Notes under the pieces: model-generated | Seen by the model: the letters and a program-made list of their open reading frames with translations, nothing else | Databases searched by the model: none | Told to the model about the DNA's origin: nothing | Part shown: in pieces, positions 34,421 to 40,973 of the stretch | Numbering within the stretch: position 1 is the stretch's first letter | How the letters are laid out: each line of letters opens with the position of its first letter | Translations under genes and position numbers: made by a program | NCBI RefSeq assembly: GCF_020421205.1 | Contig: NZ_JAIZZH010000006.1 | Span: 186,001 to 250,000, forward strand | Reading direction: 5' to 3' | From: Hymenobacter pini | GTDB taxonomy: Bacteria > Bacteroidota > Bacteroidia > Cytophagales > Hymenobacteraceae | DNA: 64,000 bases

Positions 34421-34678
34421 CGTGCAGGAGTAAAGGTGGAGCATAGGCGGAAAAGTACATTGGCATCGTTGCACCGTTACACAACAACAGTGTAACTGTG
34501 TAACGATGTCCTTGTTGTTTGACAGTGTATCATATATGTAGTGTAATAACGTGTATAATGTAAAATTGTAAATACTGTATTATTGTAACTGTATCGTGTT
34601 AATTTTATGTGTATCGTATATGTGTTTTCAATACGTGTGTATATTTACATTATACACGAACTGTTACGTCTCTCTTCT
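34421..34678. promoter_or_regulatory. AT-rich leader with repeated GTGTAAC-type motifs
   Basis: This spacer has GTTACAC at 34476, TGTAAC at 34491 and 34499, TGTAAC at 34584, plus looser GTGTAAT and GTGTATA copies at 34541-34557. These lie upstream of a helix-turn-helix gene and, with copies inside that gene (34870, 34898, 34907, 34958, 34969), form a local array. Base composition is far below that of neighbouring genes. Candidate operator array. Confidence 0.55.
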
Positions 34679-35077
34679 ATGCCTCATCAAGGCGAAATCC
34701 TGCAAGAAGCCATCAAAAACAGCGGAATTTCGATAACGCGCATCGTTGATGAGCTGGGTATTACACGTCCTACTATATATCGTAAATTTAAAGAAGAGAC
34801 ACTTGACTACAATTTTGTAAAGAAAATAGGGGAAATTATACAGCATGATTTTTCGGACGATTTTACTTCGTTACATCAATCTGTAATACCATTTTCTGTT
34901 ACACCTGTTACAAATAATAGTAACAATGTATCCGTAAAGCCTGTTCATTCGCGGGTTGTTACACCGGTTGTAACGGACGTTGACTTGTCAAAACAGTTGA
35001 TGGCGCTCCAGCAGAAGTATATTGCCCTACTTGAGGCCTACAATGAGCTTTTGTTAAAAGTGTATGGCCCAAAGTGA
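34679..35077 (+). CDS. Helix-turn-helix DNA-binding protein
   Basis: A 132-residue protein with an N-terminal helix-turn-helix at residues ~7-40: EILQEAIKNSGISITRIVDE is followed by LGITRPTIYRKF, a canonical recognition-helix pattern of the XRE/phage-repressor sort. Residues ~75-105 are a Val/Thr/Asn-rich linker, and the C-terminus (SKQLMALQQKYIALLEAYNELLLKVYG) is a leucine-zipper-like helix suggesting dimerisation. The gene is clearly AT-rich for this genome. It sits inside an array of GTTACA/TGTAAC motifs, likely its own binding sites (inference), and ends 7 bp before a parS-like sequence. The ATG at 34679 was preferred over an AT-rich upstream extension. Confidence 0.75.
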   Translation: MPHQGEILQEAIKNSGISITRIVDELGITRPTIYRKFKEETLDYNFVKKIGEIIQHDFSDDFTSLHQSVIPFSVTPVTNNSNNVSVKPVHSRVVTPVVTDVDLSKQLMALQQKYIALLEAYNELLLKVYGPK

Positions 35078-35083
35078 CAGAAG

Positions 35084-35099
35084 TGTTCCACGTGAAACA
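35084..35099. other. parS: parS-like ParB-binding site
   Basis: TGTTCCACGTGAAACA differs from the perfect palindrome TGTTTCACGTGAAACA at one base; the well-known bacterial parS consensus (TGTTNCACGTGAAACA in Bacillus) allows any base there, so it is a full match. It is intergenic, as parS sites often are, and lies about 25 kb from the putative oriC, within the usual parS range. It is the only good match I found in the window. parB is not in the window. Confidence 0.85.
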
Positions 35100-35249
35100 T
35101 TTTTGTTCAGTATCAGTAGTGCGCTAGTGTTTTAACAGTAGATATAAATCATAACTACTGTACAGCGTCTTCCTAGTTTCCGGAGCGCCTGGCAGCCTTA
35201 TTGAAGGTGTTCGAGTCAGGCGTTATAGCTCTTCCCTGATTGTTGCAGA

Positions 35250-35822
35250 ATGTCCGCAGTTAGCCAGCCACTATTTCGCCCGGTGTCCTATTCACGCGTT
35301 ACGCTCACTGAGCTGATGATACCATCGTATGCCAACTTCGGAGGCAAGATTCACGGCGGTATTCTACTGTCGCTGATGGACAAGGTAGCCTACGCTGCTG
35401 CTTCAAAGCATGCCGGCACCTACTGCGTAACGGTGAGCGTTGATGGGGTAAATTTCCTGCAGCCGGTGGAGGTAGGGGAGTTGGTGTCCCTGTTAGCCTC
35501 GGTCAACTATGTGGGGCGCACGTCGCTGCTGGTAGGCATCAAAGTAATTGCCGAGGATGTGCGCACTGGCGCCGTTAAGCACACCAACACATGCTACTTC
35601 ACTATGGTCGCGAAAGACGACGATGGCAAGCCCACGCCAGTGCCGGGCTTAGAGCTGGAAACCCCCGAGGATACACGTCGCTTTCTGGAAGCAATCAAGC
35701 GCCGGGAATTTAAGGAACGCTATAGTGAGGAGTTTGATAATGCCCGGGTGGCGTTGGCCATTGAAGCGCGCGAATACAACTTGGAAGGTGAGCGGTGCCG
35801 GATAGCATACGCTACAGAATAA
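35250..35822 (+). CDS. Acyl-CoA thioesterase (hotdog fold)
   Basis: A 190-residue hotdog-fold enzyme of the YciA/BACH type that hydrolyses acyl-CoA. The motif NFGGKIHGGILLSLMDKVAY at residues 29-48 contains the conserved Gly-rich turn and the Asp (D44) of the active site. The second strand set, GVNFLQPVEVGELVSLLASV, is typical. The C-terminal 50 residues are charged and helical. The substrate range is not readable. A perfect hairpin follows at 35841. The ATG at 35250 was taken; ~150 bp of AT-rich spacer with parS precede it. Confidence 0.88.
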   Translation: MSAVSQPLFRPVSYSRVTLTELMIPSYANFGGKIHGGILLSLMDKVAYAAASKHAGTYCVTVSVDGVNFLQPVEVGELVSLLASVNYVGRTSLLVGIKVIAEDVRTGAVKHTNTCYFTMVAKDDDGKPTPVPGLELETPEDTRRFLEAIKRREFKERYSEEFDNARVALAIEAREYNLEGERCRIAYATE

Positions 35823-35840
35823 GAAGGCCCACTAATAAGG

Positions 35841-35879
35841 CACTACGCCCGCCAGGTTGCGAATCTGGCGGGCGTAGTG
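35841..35879. terminator. Bidirectional terminator
   Basis: Perfect 15-bp stem CACTACGCCCGCCAG / CTGGCGGGCGTAGTG between convergent genes. Confidence 0.85.
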
Positions 35880-35909
35880 TTTGAGGAGGGCAGGGAAGAA
35901 GTAGGCTGG

Positions 35910-36233
35910 TTACAGGAATACCACTTCCTTAATGATGTTCTCACCCACAGCCGCATTCAGGTTCTCGAGTACTTTCGTTTTGGCCATTACCAGTTCATGC
36001 TTGAGCGGAGCCGACGACAGGCGCACGAACAGCTTTTGGTTGCTCACATATACCTGCTGGGTTTTCATAGCCACCGCCTTGCCCATCACTTTCTCCCAGC
36101 TGGCCACCACTGTTACCTCATTGAGCTTGCCCTGCAGTCGGTAGGCTCGGAGCAGCGCAGTAATACCATCCTTAAGCGGTACAATATCCGACTGACGGGA
36201 ATTTTCGGAGGCGTAAGGTTTTTTGAATGCCAT
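35910..36233 (-). CDS. DciA-like DUF721 protein
   Basis: A 107-residue protein of the DUF721 family. It holds LKDGITALLRAYRLQGKLNEV, then VVASWEKVMGKAVA and KLFVRLSSAPLKHELVM, the family's KH-like segments. DUF721 includes DciA, the DnaB helicase operator or loader of bacteria lacking DnaC; that role is established for distant relatives and inferred here. It sits 120 bp downstream of recF on the same strand. A TACCTTTG -7 element lies 40 bp upstream of its ATG, so it can be transcribed by itself. Confidence 0.85.
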   Translation of the reverse strand: MAFKKPYASENSRQSDIVPLKDGITALLRAYRLQGKLNEVTVVASWEKVMGKAVAMKTQQVYVSNQKLFVRLSSAPLKHELVMAKTKVLENLNAAVGENIIKEVVFL

Positions 36234-36272
36234 GCTATTTATTAACGCGCGAACAAGCCCGCTGCATCAGCA

Positions 36273-36280
36273 CAAAGGTA
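36273..36280 (-). promoter_or_regulatory. -7 element for the DciA-like gene
   Basis: CAAAGGTA on plus is TACCTTTG on minus, 40 bp before the start codon at 36233. Confidence 0.6.
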
Positions 36281-36352
36281 CTGCGCTACAAAGCCAATAC
36301 CTGAAGGGTGTAAGCTAAAGGACGAAGTAATAGGAAGAGGTATAAGTGAGGC

Positions 36353-37465
36353 TTATAGCTGCTGAATGGTGCCTGCCTGAACCTGAAAGCGGCGAATGTC
36401 TTCGGATAAATCGGCTAGCACCCGGTCGGTGCGCTCCAGGTGAGTATCGGTAAGGAATATCTGGCCGAAGGTGTGGTTGGCCACCAGCTGCATTAGACGG
36501 GTAATACGCTTCTCATCTAATCGGTCAAAAATGTCATCAAGCAGCAAAATGGGTTTTTGCTGCTTGTGCTGGGACAGCATTTCAAACTGCGCCAGCTTGA
36601 GCGCAATGGCGTAGGACTTTTGCTGCCCCTGGGAGCCATAACTCTTAACGGGCAGCTCATCCATCAAGAAGGTGAAGTCGTCTTTATGAGGTCCAACTGT
36701 AGTGCGCTGCAGCGTTAAGTCTTTGCGCTCCTGCAAGCGAAGTAGCTTGAGGAAGTCGGCCCCCGGTAGCTCACTCTTATATGTAAGGGTTACCTGCTCC
36801 CTTGCATCGGCGAGTTGCTCATAATGCCGTTGAAAGATGGGCGCAAACTCCACTAAGAACTCCTGCCGACGTTGTGCCAGCTGTTCGCCCACAGGAGCTA
36901 GTTGCTCGTCAAGCGTGAGCAAGTAGTCCCGGTCATACCCAGCCTGACGGTCGGTGGCTAGCTTGAGCAGAGAGTTGCGCTGCTTCAGCAAGTGGGTGTA
37001 GCGGATAAGCTGGGTCAGGTACTGATGGTCGAGCTGGGAAATGAAGCTGTCGAAGTATTTGCGCCGCTCCTCGCTGCCCTGCCGGATCAGGTCCGTGTCA
37101 TAAGGAGAAATCAGGACCACCGGGTAGCGGCCGATGTGGTCAGACACCCGCTCATACGCCTGCTTGTCGTGGGTGATGGTTTTCTTCTGGCCGAGGCGCA
37201 GGCTGCACTGGATGGTTTCGGATTTCTGCTCAGGACCGGAACTGAACCGGCCTTTCACCACAAAGAACTCTTCCCCCTGCTTAATACTATTGGTATCAGT
37301 AGCAGTGAAGGCGCTTTTGGTAAGCGAGAGATAATGGATGGCATCCAGCAGATTCGTCTTGCCACTGCCGTTGTCGCCCACGAAGCAATTAATGTGCGGG
37401 GAGAAGCTCAGATTGGCGTCTTCGTAGTTTTTGAAGAACAGCAGATGAAGGCTTTGGAGGTTCAT
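36353..37465 (-). CDS. recF: DNA replication and repair protein RecF
   Basis: A 370-residue SMC-like ATPase acting at single-strand gaps with RecO and RecR. Walker A GDNGSGKT is at residues 30-37. The conserved ISPYDTDLIRQGSEERRKYFD segment follows, then the ABC signature-like region KSYGSQGQQKSYAIALKL and Walker B PILLLDDIFDRLDEKR. The ATG at 37465 was chosen because the family starts with a short MxLxxLxLxxFRNY-like strand, here MNLQSLHLLFFKNYED; an upstream ATG adds 19 unconserved residues. In many genomes recF is close to oriC; here it is 27 kb away. Divergent with pdhA. Confidence 0.95.
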   Translation of the reverse strand: MNLQSLHLLFFKNYEDANLSFSPHINCFVGDNGSGKTNLLDAIHYLSLTKSAFTATDTNSIKQGEEFFVVKGRFSSGPEQKSETIQCSLRLGQKKTITHDKQAYERVSDHIGRYPVVLISPYDTDLIRQGSEERRKYFDSFISQLDHQYLTQLIRYTHLLKQRNSLLKLATDRQAGYDRDYLLTLDEQLAPVGEQLAQRRQEFLVEFAPIFQRHYEQLADAREQVTLTYKSELPGADFLKLLRLQERKDLTLQRTTVGPHKDDFTFLMDELPVKSYGSQGQQKSYAIALKLAQFEMLSQHKQQKPILLLDDIFDRLDEKRITRLMQLVANHTFGQIFLTDTHLERTDRVLADLSEDIRRFQVQAGTIQQL

Positions 37466-37533
37466 GCTCAGGGTTCGGAATTGCAATCCTTTTACGTACT
37501 TTCGCATCCCAAACGCGAACAACCGAAAGCAAG

Positions 37534-38709
37534 ATGGCGGAGACGAAAGTAAAGGCTGCCCCCAAGGCTTCCAATTCGACGAAAAAATCGTCGACCTCTA
37601 AAGCTGCCTCCAAAGGCAAAGCGGCTGCTGCTACTACCAAGCAGCCGGATCCGGTATTGCCGCTCGCCAACGAAGAGGCCAAGGCCGCGACGGGTGCCCC
37701 AAAAGCAACCACGCCGGACAATCCGGAATTCTCAAAGGAAACCTACCTGACGTGGTATGAGCAAATGCAGCTCATGCGCAAGTTTGAGGAGAAGGCCGGT
37801 CAGCTCTACGGTCAGCAGAAGATTAAAGGTTTCTGCCACCTCTACATCGGTCAGGAAGCCTGCGTAGCCGGTGCCGTATCGGCCCTGCAAAAAGGCGACA
37901 AGTGGATTACCGCCTACCGTGACCACGCCCACCCGCTGGCCCTGGGCACCTCGCCCAACGCCATTATGGCCGAGCTGTTTGCCAAAGCCACCGGCTGCTC
38001 CAAAGGCAAAGGCGGCTCCATGCACATCTTTGATAAGGAAGTAAACTTCGTTGGTGGCCACGGCATCGTAGGAGCCCAGGTTCCCATGGGGGCCGGCATT
38101 GCCTTTGCCGAGAAGTACAACAAAACCGGCAACCTGTGCATCGCATACATGGGTGATGGTGCCGTACGACAGGGGGCTTTGCACGAAGCCTTCAACATGG
38201 CTATGCTGTGGAAGCTGCCCGTCATCTTCGTGGTGGAGAACAACGGCTACGCTATGGGTACCTCGGTGCAGCGTACGTCTAACGTAACGGAACTCTACCA
38301 CATCGGCCGCGGCTATGACATGCCTTCGGAGCCGGTGAATGCCATGAACGTGGAGGACGTGCACAACGCCGTGGCCCGCGCCGCTGAGCGTGCCCGTGCC
38401 GGCGAAGGCCCCACTTTCTTGGAGTTTAAAACCTACCGTTACAAAGGTCACTCCATGAGTGACCCCGCCAAGTACCGTACCAAAGAGGAGCTGGAAGATT
38501 ACCGCTCGCGCGACTCCATCGAGGCTGTACGTCACACTATCCTCACGCACAACATGGCTACTGAGGAGGACCTGACGGCCATTGACGAGAAGATTAAGGC
38601 GCAGGTGCAGGAGTCGGTGGAGTTTGCTGAAAACTCGCCTTACCCCACGGCCGACGAGTTGTTCAAGGACGTGTACGTGCAACAGGACTACCCTTACATC
38701 CGCGACTAG
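37534..38709 (+). CDS. pdhA: Pyruvate dehydrogenase E1 component, alpha subunit
   Basis: A 391-residue thiamine-diphosphate enzyme that decarboxylates pyruvate in the pyruvate dehydrogenase complex, with the beta subunit elsewhere. The N-terminal ~60 residues are Lys/Ala/Ser-rich and disordered. Conserved parts are FCHLYIGQEACVAG, YRDHAHPLALG, GSMHIFDK and the TPP-binding motif GDGAVRQGALHEAFNMA; the C-terminal YRYKGHSMSDPAKYR segment is the usual regulatory-loop site. A variant -7 element (TACTTTCG, 37497-37504) lies 30 bp upstream in the divergent spacer with recF. It is followed 49 bp later by a TPR gene. Confidence 0.95.
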   Translation: MAETKVKAAPKASNSTKKSSTSKAASKGKAAAATTKQPDPVLPLANEEAKAATGAPKATTPDNPEFSKETYLTWYEQMQLMRKFEEKAGQLYGQQKIKGFCHLYIGQEACVAGAVSALQKGDKWITAYRDHAHPLALGTSPNAIMAELFAKATGCSKGKGGSMHIFDKEVNFVGGHGIVGAQVPMGAGIAFAEKYNKTGNLCIAYMGDGAVRQGALHEAFNMAMLWKLPVIFVVENNGYAMGTSVQRTSNVTELYHIGRGYDMPSEPVNAMNVEDVHNAVARAAERARAGEGPTFLEFKTYRYKGHSMSDPAKYRTKEELEDYRSRDSIEAVRHTILTHNMATEEDLTAIDEKIKAQVQESVEFAENSPYPTADELFKDVYVQQDYPYIRD

Positions 38710-38758
38710 CGGAAATTAATCAGGCCGTATTCGGCGGCCGCCTTTCTGCGTAACTCTC

Positions 38759-39535
38759 ATGTCGAAGATTCCTTTCACCGGTAAAAGCCAGCAGGCCCGC
38801 CAGCAACAGCAGCGGGTAGTGTCTACGGACCCATTGCAGCCCGCCGAAGCCTATAACCCCGAGCACCCGCTACTGGAAGACCCTGATGCCCTCGCCGAAC
38901 GTTTGGCTAGTTCGGAGGACTTCCTACGCCGTAATAAAAACGTGCTGCTGGGGCTGCTGGCCGTAGTGGTGCTGGCCGTGGCCGGGGGCTTTGGCTACTA
39001 TATGTGGCGTGGCTCGCAGGATACCAAGGCGCAGGCTGCCCTGTTCCAGGCGGTAGACTACTGGGAGGCTGATTCGTTGAACAAAGCGCTGAAGGGTGAT
39101 GGCCGCAACCTGGGTTTAGAGAAAGTAGCCTCGGAATACAGCGGTACGGCCGCTGGCAACCTGGCCAACTTCTATGCCGGGGTAGCTTCGCTGAAGAAAG
39201 GGGAGTACAAGCAGGCCATCGACTACCTGGAAGACTTTAGCTCGGATGACTATTTGGTACAGGCCCGCGCCTACTCACTGCTGGGTGATGCGCACCTGGA
39301 GTTGAACCAGCCCAAGGAGGCCGCCGACTTCTACAACAAGGCCGCCAACCACAACGCCAACGAGTACTTCTCGCCCGGCTACCTGATGAAGGAAGCTACC
39401 GCCCGCGAACAGGCTAAAGACTACGAGGGGGCTATTGCCGCTTACGACAAAATCATCACCGACTATGCTTCGGCTGCTGAGGTAACGGAGGCAAAAGAAT
39501 ACAAAGCCCGCGCTGAAGGACTAGCTGGTAAATAA
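38759..39535 (+). CDS. Membrane-anchored TPR protein
   Basis: A 258-residue protein with a soluble Gln-rich N-terminus, one membrane helix at residues ~61-80, and a periplasmic part with three or four TPR-like pairs (GTAAGNLANFYAGVASLKKGEYKQ... ARAYSLLGDAHLELNQPKEAADFYNKA... AKDYEGAIAAYDKI). It resembles the YfgM-type Sec-associated proteins in layout, but its role is inferred only. The start ATG at 38759 follows pdhA by 49 bp without a terminator, so they may be co-transcribed. A strong hairpin follows. Confidence 0.82.
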   Translation: MSKIPFTGKSQQARQQQQRVVSTDPLQPAEAYNPEHPLLEDPDALAERLASSEDFLRRNKNVLLGLLAVVVLAVAGGFGYYMWRGSQDTKAQAALFQAVDYWEADSLNKALKGDGRNLGLEKVASEYSGTAAGNLANFYAGVASLKKGEYKQAIDYLEDFSSDDYLVQARAYSLLGDAHLELNQPKEAADFYNKAANHNANEYFSPGYLMKEATAREQAKDYEGAIAAYDKIITDYASAAEVTEAKEYKARAEGLAGK

Positions 39536-39555
39536 GTATAGCTATAGCACAAGTG

Positions 39556-39589
39556 AAAAGCGGCGGCCGGCAGGTCGCCGCTTTTTTGT
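39556..39589 (+). terminator. Terminator after the TPR gene
   Basis: AAAAGCGGCG ... CGCCGCTTTTTT hairpin. Confidence 0.85.
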
Positions 39590-39615
39590 GGGCGTGCTAC
39601 TCGAAGTCGGTCGTC

Positions 39616-39623
39616 TATCTTTG
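39616..39623 (+). promoter_or_regulatory. -7 element for ribH
   Basis: TATCTTTG, exact consensus, 48 bp before the ribH ATG. Confidence 0.65.
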
Positions 39624-39670
39624 CCGGGCAGCTACGGGCTGCGTCACCTTCACCGACTACATTTCGCCCC

Positions 39671-40147
39671 ATGGCAACCTCCCTCAAAAACCTGAGTGAC
39701 TATACCTCCGACCACTTCATTGATATCAGCGACAAGCGCTTTGGCCTGGTGGTGGCTGAGTGGAACCGGGAAATCACCGACACGCTGGCGCAGGGGGCCT
39801 ACGAAACCCTGCTCAAGCACGGGGCCAAGCCCGAGAACATCTACCGCAATACGGTACCCGGTAGCTTCGAGCTGACGCTAGGTGCCCAACTGCTGGCCCA
39901 GCACGAGGAGATTGACGCCGTGATTTGCCTGGGCGTCGTGATTAAAGGCGAAACCAAGCACGATGACTACATCTGCCACGCGGTGGCCAGCGGTATCACC
40001 AATGTGGGGCTGAAGTTCAACAAGCCCGTCATCTTTGGCTTGGTGACGACGAACACCCTGGAGCAGGCCTGGGACCGGGCCGGTGGCAAGCACGGCAACA
40101 AGGGGGTAGAGGGAGCTGTGGCCGCCATCCATATGCTCGGCTTCTAA
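39671..40147 (+). CDS. ribH: 6,7-dimethyl-8-ribityllumazine synthase
   Basis: A 158-residue enzyme making the riboflavin precursor lumazine from a ribityl-amino-uracil and a butanone phosphate. Family motifs seen are EWNREIT, VPGSFELT, and GVVIKGETKHDDYICH with the catalytic histidine, followed by GLVTTNTLEQAWDRAG. It is normal in length. It stands between a terminator and a new promoter, so it is probably a single-gene transcript. No FMN riboswitch is seen in its ~75-bp leader. ATG at 39671. Confidence 0.97.
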   Translation: MATSLKNLSDYTSDHFIDISDKRFGLVVAEWNREITDTLAQGAYETLLKHGAKPENIYRNTVPGSFELTLGAQLLAQHEEIDAVICLGVVIKGETKHDDYICHAVASGITNVGLKFNKPVIFGLVTTNTLEQAWDRAGGKHGNKGVEGAVAAIHMLGF

Positions 40148-40224
40148 CCGCAACCAGAAGCCGCCGGGTTTCTGAAAAAGCTGCAACCGCACACCGGTAT
40201 TGTGCTCATTAACTGACAAAGCCG

Positions 40225-40232
40225 TAGCTTTG
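40225..40232 (+). promoter_or_regulatory. Candidate promoter for the DksA-like gene
   Basis: TAGCTTTG matches TAnnTTTG, with TTG 22 bp upstream at 40200-40202, the right distance for a -33 element. The leader is about 190 bp and contains no gene I can support. Confidence 0.6.
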
Positions 40233-40424
40233 CGGCCGAAAACAGCTGGCCATCGGCAGCACCGGGCTGATAGACGCGCCCTCCACTTGCTAGTGACCAT
40301 GCGTAAGTAAGGTAAACTTATTCGCGGAAGCTGCTGTTGGGCGTAACTACTGGCAGATGAGAGGCTACCGGCGTCGGCAGTTTAGTCAGTAATCCATTTG
40401 TATTTAACCTCTTCCTGCAACGTC

Positions 40425-40808
40425 ATGAGTGAAGCACCCCTACGCTATTCCAGGGAAGAACTGGCCGAATTTGAGCAAATTATTCAGGAGAAGCTCACGG
40501 CTGCCCGGAAGGAAGTAGCGTTCATCAAAGAAACGCTGAGCCGCAAAAACGACTCGGGTACCGATAACACGGCTTCTTCATCGAAGGTGCTGGAAGATGG
40601 TGCCGATACGGCGGAAAAAGAAAGCCTGAACCAATTGGCCTCGCGCCAGATGAAGTTTATCCAGCAGCTGGAAAACGCCCTTATCCGCATCAAAAACGGA
40701 ACCTACGGCGTGTGCATTGGTACCGGCAAGCTGATTCCGAAGGAGCGCCTGCGGGCAGTGCCCCACACCCAGCACTCCATCGAAGCTAAAATGGCCCGCC
40801 GCGACTAA
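40425..40808 (+). CDS. TraR/DksA-family protein lacking most zinc cysteines
   Basis: A 127-residue protein with the DksA layout: a long coiled-coil hairpin (~residues 8-90) and a C-terminal globular end in the GTYGVCIGTGKLIPKERLRAVP segment. DksA proteins enter the secondary channel of RNA polymerase and tune rRNA transcription under nutrient stress. Here only one cysteine remains of the usual CxxC...CxxC set, so no zinc finger can form; other cysteine-poor DksA forms are known. ATG at 40425; the ORF start 9 codons upstream lies in leader. A hairpin lies downstream at 40830. Confidence 0.85.
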   Translation: MSEAPLRYSREELAEFEQIIQEKLTAARKEVAFIKETLSRKNDSGTDNTASSSKVLEDGADTAEKESLNQLASRQMKFIQQLENALIRIKNGTYGVCIGTGKLIPKERLRAVPHTQHSIEAKMARRD

Positions 40809-40829
40809 TTGCAGTAAGCCCCAATACCT

Positions 40830-40883
40830 GCCCGGACTGACAACCGGCCTCTGCCACTCGCGGAGCCGGCTGCCAGTCCGGGC
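40830..40883 (+). terminator. Long hairpin after the DksA-like gene
   Basis: GCCCGGACTG...CCGGC pairs with GCCGG...CAGTCCGGGC; followed by ACTGTTTTC, a weak T tract. Confidence 0.55.
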
Positions 40884-40973
40884 ACTGTTTTCGGGAGCCG
40901 TGCGTTGGCCGGTTTCCGTTTAACCTGATTTTTCACCATCCCGTAGCGATACGGTATTCACGCTTCTACCATC

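Noticed and set aside
40148..40424. A small gene or riboswitch between ribH and the DksA-like gene
   Set aside because: No open frame above 20 codons with protein-like content and no recognisable FMN-element pattern; a promoter and leader explain it.
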